Assembly (NCBI GenBank): GCA_022839785.1
Contig: JALHJW010000002.1
Location: forward strand, 62,001-126,000
Direction of reading: 5' to 3'
Source of the DNA: Desulfovibrio sp.
GTDB taxonomy: Bacteria; Desulfobacterota; Desulfovibrionia; Desulfovibrionales; Desulfovibrionaceae
DNA length: 64,000 nt
How positions within the stretch are numbered: the first letter of the stretch is position 1; the number at the start of each line of letters is the position of its first letter. The translations under genes were made by a program, and so were the position numbers. Below are positions 32,864 to 41,054 of the stretch, one piece after another. The notes beneath the pieces were generated by a model that was given only the letters and a program-made list of their open reading frames with translations, was not told where the DNA came from and ran no database searches.

Positions 32864-35290
32864 TCACTGGGTGATGGTCGTGATCAGTTTCTGCAACTGC
32901 TCGGCCTGCACGGCCAGATGGTCGATGGACCGCCGCGATTCCGTCATGCCGGTGCTGGTGTCGTCGGCGATGAGCCGCACCTCCTCCATGCTCCGGTTGA
33001 TCTGCTCGTGGGCCGCGGACTGCTGCTCCGAGGCCGAGGCGATCTCGGCCACGCGCGCCGCGGTGTTGTCCGCCAGGCTGACGATGCGGGAGAGCGACTC
33101 GTTGGACCTGAGCACCAGACCCGTGGCCTCCTCCACGGCCTGCACGGCCTGCGAGGTGCTGCCCAGGTTGTCGTGGGCAGCCTTCTGGATGGCCTGGATG
33201 GCTCCCGCCACCTCGCGCGTGGCGTTCATGGTCTTCTCGGCCAGCTTGCGCACCTCGTCCGCCACCACGGCGAAGCCCCGGCCCGCGTCCCCGGCCCGGG
33301 CCGCCTCGATGGCGGCGTTGAGGGCCAGCAGGTTGGTCTGGTCCGCGATGTCGCTGATCACGTCGATGACCGACTCGATGCCCTCGGCCCGCTTGTCCAG
33401 GTCCCGCATATCGCCTTCCAGGCGCAGCGAAATCTCCCGCACGCGCCCGATGGCGGCGCTGGACCCCTGGATGACGCCCGAGCCCTCCAGGGCCATCTTG
33501 CGCGACTCCTCGGCGCTGCGCGCGGCCTCGGCCGCGCTCTGGGCCACGGAGTAGAGGGTGGCGTTCATCTCCTGCATGGCCACGCTCGTCTCGGTGATGC
33601 GGCTGTTCTGGCGGCGCGCGCCGTCCGTGACCAGGGCCACCTTGTCCTTGATCTGGCGGGAGTCCGTGAACACGTACTGGGAGATGGCCTCGGCCTCCTG
33701 GGCCACGCGGGCCACCAGCTCGTTCTGGTCCCTGATGCGCGCCTCCTGCCTGCGGATGTCCGTGAGGTCGGTGATGAGCACGAAAGCGCCGGTCGGATTC
33801 CCGTCCAGGTCGTGCAGGGGCGCGGCGTCCATGCGCACGTGGCGCAGCGTGCCGCCGCAGCCGGTGATGTCCTGCTCCAGGTTGCACAGGCTCGTGCCCG
33901 CGTCCAGGCAGCGCACGGCCAGCCCCTCGGGCAGGTCGCAGGGATGCAGCACCCGGTCCGCGTCGCGGCCGATGAAGTCGCCCGGCCCGCCCCGCTCCTC
34001 CAGCAGGGCCAGGAGCGGCTGGTTGACGAAGGTCAGCTTGTTCTCAAGATCGGTCACGTAGCACGGGATGGTCATGTTGCGCAGGATGCCGTCGGAAAAG
34101 CCGAGCTTCTGCTTGAGTTCCGCGACCATGCCCCGGAGATGCCCGGCCAGGGCCGCCATCTCCGCCGTGAACGCGCCGCGAAGCCGGGCCTGCAGGTTGC
34201 CTTCCGTGATCTCTTGCAGGTAGGCGATGACCGCGTCCAGAGGCCTGCCCAGTTCGCGGCGCACCACGAACCAGGACAGGAAGACCACGCCCAGGGCGGT
34301 CAGCAGGCCCAGGATCAGGGCGGCGAGGCGCAGTTCGTCCACCGCGCCGAAGGCCTCTGCGGCATTGATTTCCGCGACGAGGGCGTAGACCGATCCGCCG
34401 ATGGCCGCCGGAGCGTAGGCGCACAGCACCTTTTCCCCGAGATGGTTCCGCACGACCCCGACACCGGTTTCTCCGGCCAGCGCCTTCCTGACCGGCTCCG
34501 TCTCGATGCGGTTCTTTTGCGGGTTGGCGAAGGAGGCGGCCACGGTGAACCGCTCCGGAGAGAGGGTGGAGTCGGAGCGCATGAGAAAATCGGGCCCCAC
34601 CAGCAGGGTTTCGCCGGACTCGCCCATGCCCGAGCGCTGCTGCATGAGCGCGTTGATCTGCCCGCGCGAGACGCGCAACACGGCCGCGCCCTCCACCGAC
34701 GCGCCGGTGTGGTTGAAGACCGGGGCGGCGATGAAGGCCGTGGGCTCGCCCCCGAGGATGGGATAAGGCTCGAAATCCACGAAGACGACCTTGCCCGCCT
34801 TGGCCTCCTTCCAGGCCCGCGCCAGGTTGGTCCCCTGCAGGGCCGGGCCCTCAACGTTCCGGCCCAGTTCGCCGCCCTGGCCCACGGAGATCAGGACCCA
34901 GCCGTAGTCGTCGATGAGCATGGCGTCGCCGTAGCCCAGGACCTCCACGAACGGCACGAAGGCCGAACGCACGTTGTCCGCCGAGGAGACGTAGTCGTCG
35001 CCCTTGGTGTCGAAGCTGCCCTTGACGTCCGCGCCGTAGGCCTTGTCCCGCAGAAAGCCCAGGGCATGGTACACTCCCTTGTTGGCCCCGAAGATGCGGA
35101 CTTCGTTGAACCAGACCTGGGCCAGCCCCTCCAAGGCGTTGCGCCGCGCGTCCCTGGCCGAGACGAGCTGCTGCTGGGCCTGCTGCTGCAGGCTCTGGCC
35201 CGCCAGATTGACGGAATAGACGCCGATGACGGCCAAAGGAATAAGGCCGATGCACAGGCAGAAGGCGACAAGTTTGGTCTTGAGGCTCAT
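32864..35290 (-). CDS. Methyl-accepting chemotaxis protein with Cache sensor, HAMP and PAS
   Basis: The 808-residue product starts at ATG 35290, with AAGGA eight bases upstream; ATG 35299 is an alternative. Membrane helix 1 is at 6-28 and a double-Cache-like periplasmic domain covers about 35-325 (VWFNEVRIFGANKG, AMLIDDYGWVLIS, AFIAAPVFNHTG). Helix 2 lies near 330-350 (LILGLLTALGVVFLSWFVV), then HAMP and a cytoplasmic PAS domain at about 395-515. The signalling hairpin tip is DQTNLLALNAAIEAARAGDAGRGFAVVADEVRKLAEKT. It shares the post-HAMP linker MVAELKxKLGF with the receptor at 48482. Ligand unknown; Cache domains often bind amino or organic acids. Confidence 0.93.
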   Translation of the reverse strand: MSLKTKLVAFCLCIGLIPLAVIGVYSVNLAGQSLQQQAQQQLVSARDARRNALEGLAQVWFNEVRIFGANKGVYHALGFLRDKAYGADVKGSFDTKGDDYVSSADNVRSAFVPFVEVLGYGDAMLIDDYGWVLISVGQGGELGRNVEGPALQGTNLARAWKEAKAGKVVFVDFEPYPILGGEPTAFIAAPVFNHTGASVEGAAVLRVSRGQINALMQQRSGMGESGETLLVGPDFLMRSDSTLSPERFTVAASFANPQKNRIETEPVRKALAGETGVGVVRNHLGEKVLCAYAPAAIGGSVYALVAEINAAEAFGAVDELRLAALILGLLTALGVVFLSWFVVRRELGRPLDAVIAYLQEITEGNLQARLRGAFTAEMAALAGHLRGMVAELKQKLGFSDGILRNMTIPCYVTDLENKLTFVNQPLLALLEERGGPGDFIGRDADRVLHPCDLPEGLAVRCLDAGTSLCNLEQDITGCGGTLRHVRMDAAPLHDLDGNPTGAFVLITDLTDIRRQEARIRDQNELVARVAQEAEAISQYVFTDSRQIKDKVALVTDGARRQNSRITETSVAMQEMNATLYSVAQSAAEAARSAEESRKMALEGSGVIQGSSAAIGRVREISLRLEGDMRDLDKRAEGIESVIDVISDIADQTNLLALNAAIEAARAGDAGRGFAVVADEVRKLAEKTMNATREVAGAIQAIQKAAHDNLGSTSQAVQAVEEATGLVLRSNESLSRIVSLADNTAARVAEIASASEQQSAAHEQINRSMEEVRLIADDTSTGMTESRRSIDHLAVQAEQLQKLITTITQ

Positions 35291-35448
35291 GGCGGGCATC
35301 CTTGCTGGCTTGGCCGCCGAAGTCCGCCGCGTCAGGCGGCGCTCCCGGCGGCAGCGTATACGCTTGTGCTGCGATACGATAAATGTGTCAGGAAAACGCG
35401 GAGTTTCGATGAATGTCTGGTTACGGAAGCATGGCCTGCCCGTGAAAG

Positions 35449-35486
35449 GCCGCACCCCCTCCGGAACGTTCCGGAGGGGGCGCGGC
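35449..35486 (-). terminator. Long palindrome downstream of pstA, terminator-like
   Basis: A perfect 26-base palindrome at 35455-35480 (arms CCCCCTCCGGAAC and GTTCCGGAGGGGG) is extended by five more base pairs across one A-C mismatch. It starts 17 bases after the pstA stop and is the strongest fold in the gap before the next chemoreceptor gene. The U-tract is poor (CCUUUC), so it may be an mRNA-stabilising end or a Rho-assisted terminator. Confidence 0.6.
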
Positions 35487-35503
35487 GTCGCGGCAGGAGC
35501 GCC

Positions 35504-36433
35504 CTACCGCCTCTTCTGCAGTCGCGCGCGCAGCCAGATGGCGAAGATGTTCATGCTGAAGACCAGGCCGATGAGCACGAGGGCCGTGCCGTACTGCAGG
35601 GGCCGGGTCTTGTCGATGTTCGTCCCGGCGGTGGCCAGCACGTAGATGTGGTACGGCAGGGCCATGACCGGATCGAAGATGCTGCCCGGCGTCCGCGGGG
35701 TGTAGAAGACCGCGGCGGTGAACATGATCGCCGCGGTCTCGCCCGCGGCGCGGCTGATCCCCAGGATGGAGCCGGTGAGCATGCCCGGCAGGGCCGCGGG
35801 CAGGACCACGCGGGTGATGGTCTGGAACTTGGTCGCCCCGAGTCCCAGCGACGCCTCGCGATAGGTCTGCGGCACGGAGCGCAGGGCCTCCTCCGAGGTG
35901 CCGATGATCACCGGCAGGGTCAGGAAGCCCAGGGTCAGGCAGCCAGACAGGATGGACACGCCCATGCCCAGATAGATGACGAAGAAGGACAGTCCGAAAA
36001 GCCCGAAGACCACCGAGGGCACGCCCGCCAGGTTGTTGATGCCAAGACGTATGACGCGCACCAGGCGCGGGGCGCGGGCGTACTCGTTGAGGTAGATGGC
36101 CGTGGCCACGCCCAGGGGGAAGGAGACGCACAGCGCGCCGAGGCTCAGCACCGCCGTGCCGACGATGCACGGCAGCACGCCGCCCCGGGTCATGGCGTCG
36201 TAGGGAGGCTCGGACAGGAACGTCCAGTTGATGGCGGGCAGGCCGTTTATCAGCAGGAAGGAACAGATGATCAGGAGCGCCAGCCCGTTGATCCCGGCGG
36301 CCATGCGGAACAGGGAGAAGAACACCGACTGGACCATGCGGCGGCCGCCGCCCGTGCGCCCGAAGGGGACCCTGGGGCGGGGCCTCTCGCTCTGCGCGGC
36401 CATTCCGTCGATGCTGATCGTGGACTGGGACAT
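35504..36433 (-). CDS. pstA: Phosphate ABC transporter permease PstA
   Basis: The 309-residue inner-membrane permease has a 30-residue cytoplasmic N-terminus and about six membrane helices (SVFFSLFRMAAGINGLALLIICSFLLI and others). The permease-ATPase contact loop is EALRSVPQTYREASLGLGATKFQTI. DPVMALPYHIYVLAT is a PstA hallmark. It pairs with PstC to form the channel of the high-affinity phosphate importer. It is the last gene of pstS-pstC-pstA; the ATPase PstB and the regulator PhoU are not adjacent. Confidence 0.95.
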   Translation of the reverse strand: MSQSTISIDGMAAQSERPRPRVPFGRTGGGRRMVQSVFFSLFRMAAGINGLALLIICSFLLINGLPAINWTFLSEPPYDAMTRGGVLPCIVGTAVLSLGALCVSFPLGVATAIYLNEYARAPRLVRVIRLGINNLAGVPSVVFGLFGLSFFVIYLGMGVSILSGCLTLGFLTLPVIIGTSEEALRSVPQTYREASLGLGATKFQTITRVVLPAALPGMLTGSILGISRAAGETAAIMFTAAVFYTPRTPGSIFDPVMALPYHIYVLATAGTNIDKTRPLQYGTALVLIGLVFSMNIFAIWLRARLQKRR

Positions 36434-36442
36434 TTCCCCTCC

Positions 36443-37330
36443 TTAAAGCGTGGCCGAGCCGATCTGCTTGTTCTTCTCGGCGATGTAGTCGGCCACGATG
36501 TTGAACAGCAGGGTCAGCATGAAGAGCACCATGCCGATGGCGAACAAGGCGAAATAGTGGTCCGAGCCGTAGGGCGTCTCGCCCATCTCGGCGGCGATGG
36601 AGGCGGGCATGGGCCGCACCGGATCGAAGATCGAGGTCGGGATGGCCGCCGCGCCGCCCGCGACCATGAGCACGACCATGGTTTCGCCGATGGCCCGCGA
36701 CATGCCGAGGATGGTGGCCGTGCTGATGCCGGTGATGCTGGCCGGAATGATCACCCGGTAGATGGTCTGCCAGTGCGTGGACCCGAGGGCCAGGGAGGCC
36801 TCCTTGAGTTCGCGCGGCACGGAGAAGATGGCGTCCTCGGAGATGGAGCAGATGGTCGGCACGGACATGAAGGCCAGCATGAGCGCGGCGTTGAACAGGT
36901 TGAAGCCGACCCAGACGTCGAAGTAGTCCTGCAGGAAGGGCGCGACGACCACCATGCCGAAGAAGCCGATGACCACCGAGGGCAGGGCGGCCAGCAGCTC
37001 GATGACCGGCTTGACCAGGCCGCGCACGCGGGGGGTGGCGATCTCGGCCAGATAGATGGCGGTCATGACCCCGAGCGGGATGGCGATGAGCGAGGAGAGC
37101 AGCGTGACCAGGATGGAGGCCACGATGAGCGGGAGGATGCCGAAAGACGGGGGATCATAGGTCGGATACCACTCCCGCCCGAGCAGGAATCCCCCCACGC
37201 TCGACGTCCTGAAGAGCGGCAGCCCTTCCAGGAAGAGGAAGAGACAGATGAGCCCCAGGATCAGGATGGAGACGAGGGCCACCGTGAAGAAGGCCCCCTG
37301 GATGTACTTTTCTTTGACGCTTCTGCGCAT
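36443..37330 (-). CDS. pstC: Phosphate ABC transporter permease PstC
   Basis: The 295-residue product starts at ATG 37330, with GAGG upstream; a longer in-frame start would add 20 residues before the normal cytoplasmic MRRSVKEKYIQG. Six membrane helices are predicted. The coupling loop is SVPRELKEASLALGSTHWQTIYRVIIPA, and IGETMVVLMVAGG is characteristic. It lies 9 bases upstream of pstA and 73 after the pstS stop. It forms the PstCA channel. Confidence 0.95.
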   Translation of the reverse strand: MRRSVKEKYIQGAFFTVALVSILILGLICLFLFLEGLPLFRTSSVGGFLLGREWYPTYDPPSFGILPLIVASILVTLLSSLIAIPLGVMTAIYLAEIATPRVRGLVKPVIELLAALPSVVIGFFGMVVVAPFLQDYFDVWVGFNLFNAALMLAFMSVPTICSISEDAIFSVPRELKEASLALGSTHWQTIYRVIIPASITGISTATILGMSRAIGETMVVLMVAGGAAAIPTSIFDPVRPMPASIAAEMGETPYGSDHYFALFAIGMVLFMLTLLFNIVADYIAEKNKQIGSATL

Positions 37331-37403
37331 GTGGATGACGCCTCGCAGGAAAACGTTTGCGGCCCCCCGCCGTTCGGCAGGGGGCCGCAAAGCCGCTGGA
37401 TGA

Positions 37404-38213
37404 CTACTTCAGGGGAACGAAACCGGCTTCCTTGACGAACTTGACGCCTTCGGGACCGGTCACGAAGTCGATGAACTTCTTCAGCTCGCCCTTGGGCTCG
37501 CCGTTGGTGAAGATGAACAGGTCGCGGGACACCGGGTAGGAGGCGTCCAGGGCGGTCTTGGCCGAGGGGGTCACGCCGTTGACGTTCAGCGCCCTGATGG
37601 TGTCGTTCACGTAGCCCAGGCCGTCGTAGGAGATGGCGTACTTGTTCTTGGACACGGACTGGAGCACGGCGCCGGAGGAGGCCTGCATCAGGGCCATGGG
37701 GGAGACCTTCTCCTTCTGCAGGATGAAGTGCTGCCAGGTCTCGAAGGTGCCGGAGGAGGAGTCGCGGGATATGACCGCGATCTTGCCGGCCTCGCCGCCC
37801 ACTTCCTGCCAGTCGGTGATCTTGCCGGAGAAGATGCCCTGCAGCTGCTCCACGGTCAGGTTCGTAACCTTGTTGGCCGGGTTGACGATGGCGGCCACGG
37901 CGTCCTTGGCCACCACGAACTTGGTGGGGGTGACGCCCTTGCCCTTGGCCAGGTCGATTTCGCTGCTCTTCATGTCGCGGGAGGACATGGCGACGTCGGT
38001 GGTGCTGTCGATGAGCGCCTTGACGCCCTCGCCGGAACCGCCGGCGGAGAGGTCGATCTTGGTGTCGGGGTTGGCCTTCATGAAGGCCTCCACGGCCAGC
38101 TGCATGATCGGCAGAACCGTGGTCGAGCCCTTGACGGTGATGTTGCCGGCCCAGGCGGAACCGGTCAGGGCGAGGGTCAGGACGGCCGCAATGGCGAGAA
38201 ACTTGGCTTTCAT
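37404..38213 (-). CDS. pstS: Phosphate-binding periplasmic protein PstS
   Basis: The 269-residue product starts at ATG 38213, behind GAGGAGG. A signal peptide (MKAKFLAIAAVLTLALTGSAWA) gives the mature start GNITVKGSTT. Phosphate-binding features include the KGSTTVLP loop, SAGGSGEGVKAL, SSRDMKSSE and RDSSSGTFETWQHF. It captures phosphate for PstCA. It is the first gene of the operon and has a Pho-box array 63 bases or more upstream, so induction by phosphate limitation through PhoB is expected. Confidence 0.96.
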   Translation of the reverse strand: MKAKFLAIAAVLTLALTGSAWAGNITVKGSTTVLPIMQLAVEAFMKANPDTKIDLSAGGSGEGVKALIDSTTDVAMSSRDMKSSEIDLAKGKGVTPTKFVVAKDAVAAIVNPANKVTNLTVEQLQGIFSGKITDWQEVGGEAGKIAVISRDSSSGTFETWQHFILQKEKVSPMALMQASSGAVLQSVSKNKYAISYDGLGYVNDTIRALNVNGVTPSAKTALDASYPVSRDLFIFTNGEPKGELKKFIDFVTGPEGVKFVKEAGFVPLK

Positions 38214-38262
38214 GGAAATCCTCCTCAACGGATTGTGTGGGACGAATGTGCGCCCTTGAGGA

Positions 38263-38315
38263 GTTAGAAGTCTCCTGTGACGGTTGTGTTACGGCTGGAG
38301 ACAGATTCCGTGACG
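38263..38315 (-). promoter_or_regulatory. Pho box array and -10 element upstream of pstS
   Basis: On the minus strand four 7-base half-sites repeat at exact 11-base period from 38315 to 38276: CGTCACG, CTGTCTC, CGTAACA and CGTCACA, each separated by 4 bases. Seven bases further on is TCTAAC (38268-38263), a 4/6 match to the -10 consensus. PhoB-type boxes are direct repeats of CTGTCAT/CGTAACA-like 7-mers with 4-base spacers replacing the -35. Position and period fit well. Confidence 0.75.
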
Positions 38316-38374
38316 TCCGCCCGCCCCGGGCGTGCGCCCGGCCGAACGCCCCGCACGGCAGGGGAGTCGGGGGG

Positions 38375-40315
38375 TCAGCTTCCGGCCAGGCCGTTGTAGG
38401 CCTTGATCAGGGGTTCGCGGAAGTCCAGCTTCTCGTGCAGCCAGGAAACCACTTCGCGCGGGGTCTTGTCGTCGAAGTTCCTGTTGCGGCGTTTGACCTC
38501 GCCCAGGATGAAGGAGCGCAGGTTGACCCACAGGGCGTTGCGGAACTTGTCCACCTCGTAGTGGTCCGTTCCGTCCGGGTCCTTGAGGTCGAACAACTGG
38601 TCCACCGTCCCCATCCTCTGGCGCGAGAGGTGGGCCAGGAAGGCCTTGTCCCGGGCCAGTTCGGATGAATCCGAGTCGTAGGCCGCGAGTTGAAAGTCCT
38701 CGACCAGATCCAGGGGGCTCTTCTTGTCCAGTTCGCGCAGCCTGCGCTCCAGCTCGCCCACCGCCTCCCCGGCCTCGGCGTTGGCCCGGCGCAGGAGCTT
38801 CAGGGTCTCCTGGTCGCCCCACTTGAGCAGCTCCACGAGCAGGCCGTCGGCGTCTTCCACCCCGGCCTCCAGGCCGCGCAGGATCTTGCGCAGGTCGCTG
38901 ATCTGGGCGGCGGCGCGGGCCTTGGCCTCGCGCGAGGCGAAGACGTTGTTCAGGAAGACCAGGGTCTTGCCGCCGGAAACCAGGACGTCGTCGATGTTCA
39001 GGGCCTCCTGCCTCAGGGTGTCCAGGTAGCGGCGGTCGCTGCGCACCGCGGCCAGGTCGATCTGGTCGCGCGGCCGCCTGGACAGTTCCTGCACGGCGCG
39101 CAGGCGCTCCTCGGTGATCGTCTCCAGGAGCACGCCGATCTCGTCCGTGCGCCGGGACAGTTCGTCGGGCGGCTCCTTGCCCGTGACCCGGCACAGCTCC
39201 AGGAGCCGCCGCAGATCGTCCTCCAGGGCCGCCACGAGCATGGCCTCCCGGCTCTCGAAGACCGCCCGGCCCTCGCGCTCGGCCTCGCGCAGCAGTTCGA
39301 GGTACACGGCCAGCCGCCTGAGATTGTCCAGGTTGTGGTCCGTATGGTCGGGCAGCAGCTCCTTGCCCAGGCCGAGGAAGACGCGCGCCCGCCCCACCTT
39401 GCTCCGCACCTGGTTGGCGACCTCCATGGGCAGTTCCGCCCGCACCCGGTCCCAGGCCGCGCCGTTCCAACGGTACAGTCTGGGCTCCTCGTCCGGACCC
39501 GCCTTGCCCTGTTCCTCGAAATAGACGTGCTCCCGCCCCTCCTGCTCCGCCTTGGCCAGGACGTAGACCGACTTGCCGAGCAGCAGCCTGCGCCCCAAAC
39601 GCAGTCCCCAGGCCGTCAGCTTCTCGGGCGGCAGGGGCAGGTCGGCGACGGCGCGGATCTTGGAGTCGGAGAGATGCATGTCGCCATGCAGGGAGGAGAT
39701 GGGCGAGGCGTTCTTCTCCAGCAGCCGGACCGGGGCCCTGAGGTCGCCTCTGACGGCGAAGGCGCTCCCGTTCTGCATCTGGGGGGCGTCCACCTCAAGG
39801 CTGCCCCGGATCTCGACGATGTCCCGGATCACCGCCAGAGGCGTGCGCGGGGCGAAGACGAGGTCCGTGAGCCAGACGCCGTCGCGGAAGGGGATGCGGC
39901 CCGCGAGGCCGGTCTTCGGGTCCCTGCCGCGGCGGCGTTTCGGATCCAGGCGCTGCAGGAAGGCCTGCCAGCGCTCGAAGTTCCCGTCCCCGGCCGGGAT
40001 CATCACGTCGGGCAGGAACTCCACCCGGGACTTGCCGCCGTCGAGATCGAAGCCCACCAGGAAACGGCCGTCGATCTCCTTGTAGTCGTCCTGCACCCCG
40101 GCGGCGATCTCCTCCACGAGTTGCAGGTGCGCGCCTTTGCGCACGGAATCGACGATCAGGGCGACGCGCCTGCTCGTACGCGTCTCGGGCCGCCGCACCA
40201 GGAAGTCGATGCCCTTGATGATGATCCTCCGCAGGCCCTCCAGGGCCTCCAGGGGACCGGCGCTCTGCGCCGCATCGACATAGTAGTCGAGAAGTATCTT
40301 GTCGGCCCTGCGCAT
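38375..40315 (-). CDS. Large protein of unknown function, helical C-terminal half
   Basis: I do not recognise a family. The product has 646 residues from ATG 40315; GGGGGAG lies 10 bases upstream, and earlier in-frame sequence overlaps the TPR gene in another frame. It is soluble, with no signal peptide or membrane helix. Residues 1-250 look alpha/beta, with a basic KRRRGRDPKTG patch near 135. Residues 320-600 are rich in charged heptads (LVAALEDDLRRLLELC, GELERRLRELDKK), suggesting coiled coils. Near 490 lies VLVSGGKTLVFLNNVF, which resembles but does not match a P-loop. It follows a small TPR gene by 100 bases and may act with it. Length and codon use are normal for the window. Confidence 0.7.
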   Translation of the reverse strand: MRRADKILLDYYVDAAQSAGPLEALEGLRRIIIKGIDFLVRRPETRTSRRVALIVDSVRKGAHLQLVEEIAAGVQDDYKEIDGRFLVGFDLDGGKSRVEFLPDVMIPAGDGNFERWQAFLQRLDPKRRRGRDPKTGLAGRIPFRDGVWLTDLVFAPRTPLAVIRDIVEIRGSLEVDAPQMQNGSAFAVRGDLRAPVRLLEKNASPISSLHGDMHLSDSKIRAVADLPLPPEKLTAWGLRLGRRLLLGKSVYVLAKAEQEGREHVYFEEQGKAGPDEEPRLYRWNGAAWDRVRAELPMEVANQVRSKVGRARVFLGLGKELLPDHTDHNLDNLRRLAVYLELLREAEREGRAVFESREAMLVAALEDDLRRLLELCRVTGKEPPDELSRRTDEIGVLLETITEERLRAVQELSRRPRDQIDLAAVRSDRRYLDTLRQEALNIDDVLVSGGKTLVFLNNVFASREAKARAAAQISDLRKILRGLEAGVEDADGLLVELLKWGDQETLKLLRRANAEAGEAVGELERRLRELDKKSPLDLVEDFQLAAYDSDSSELARDKAFLAHLSRQRMGTVDQLFDLKDPDGTDHYEVDKFRNALWVNLRSFILGEVKRRNRNFDDKTPREVVSWLHEKLDFREPLIKAYNGLAGS

Positions 40316-40415
40316 GCGCCTGACGCTCCCCCGCAAAGACTTTGCCCAATCTGCACGAATCCTTAGCAGATCGGCCCCGGTCTGATCAACCCGGATCGCG
40401 GGCGCGGGAACCTGC

Positions 40416-40931
40416 TCAGTCCTGCTCCAGTCCCAGGGCCTGCTCCACGGCGTCCGCGGCCTGGCCGGAATCCACCTCGTGCCCGGCCTCCAGGCAGGCC
40501 ACTTGCAGATTGACCTCGCGCTGCAGGTTGATCCGGCCCGGCTCGAAATACCGTTTCCAGGCCTCGGCCATCCTGCCGGGCTCGCCGCGCCGCGCATGGC
40601 ACAGCCCGAGATAGAGCAGGGCCAGGTTGTGCTCCTTGCGGCGCAGGGCGGCGTTCAGTTCGGCCACGGCCTGGGTGTGCTTGCCCAGGCGATAGAGACA
40701 GATGCCCACGCGCACCCGCGCCTCCACGTCGGCGGCTTCCCGGCCCAAGGCCTCGCGGTAGGCGTCCAGGGCTTCGGCCCAGCGGCCCTCGCCGAACAGG
40801 GCGTCGGCCGCGGCCGAGGGCGCGGACACGCCCGTGGCCGCCGCCTCGCCCGGCTCCCGTCCCCGGATGCGGTCCATGAACCCGAACAGCAACTCCCGCC
40901 TGCTGAACGCCTGCGCCTTCTTCTCCTTCAT
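40416..40931 (-). CDS. Small tetratricopeptide-repeat protein
   Basis: The 171-residue product has about three TPR units from residue 40: ADALFGEGRWAEALDAYREALG, ARVRVGICLYRLGKHTQAVAELNAAL and ALLYLGLCHARRGEPGRMAEAWKRYF. It begins MKEKKAQAFSRRELLFGFMDR. The SRRELLFG looks superficially like a twin-arginine motif, but no hydrophobic core follows, so export is unlikely. It is probably a scaffold partner of the downstream 646-residue protein or of the divergent TPR/receiver protein, judged only from position. Confidence 0.8.
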   Translation of the reverse strand: MKEKKAQAFSRRELLFGFMDRIRGREPGEAAATGVSAPSAAADALFGEGRWAEALDAYREALGREAADVEARVRVGICLYRLGKHTQAVAELNAALRRKEHNLALLYLGLCHARRGEPGRMAEAWKRYFEPGRINLQREVNLQVACLEAGHEVDSGQAADAVEQALGLEQD

Positions 40932-40969
40932 GATTCCGTCAACTTTTCCCTATATGTATGGCCGCCGGA

Positions 40970-41000
40970 TTGACATCCCGCGATATTTATCGAACATATC
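40970..41000 (+). promoter_or_regulatory. Candidate promoter/operator in divergent TPR gene gap
   Basis: The 123-base gap is AT-richer than its surroundings. It has a perfect TTGACA at 40970-40975 pointing toward the receiver-TPR gene, with a poor -10 (CATATC at 40995). It also holds a small inverted repeat CGATA-TT-TATCG at 40981-40992 that could be an operator for both directions. Confidence 0.35.
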
Positions 41001-41054
41001 CTGTACAGGCGGTGTCATCCGCCGTCCTCCACTCTTCTACTGCCGGACACGACG

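Noticed and set aside
32615..37435. 1606-residue open frame on the plus strand
   Set aside because: It runs antisense across the PP-loop gene, a chemoreceptor, pstA and pstC. Composition is His/Gly/Arg/Gln-rich with no domain; it is a GC-rich shadow frame.
40880..40931. Twin-arginine-like SRRELLFG at the start of the small TPR protein
   Set aside because: No hydrophobic core or cleavage site follows; not a Tat signal peptide.
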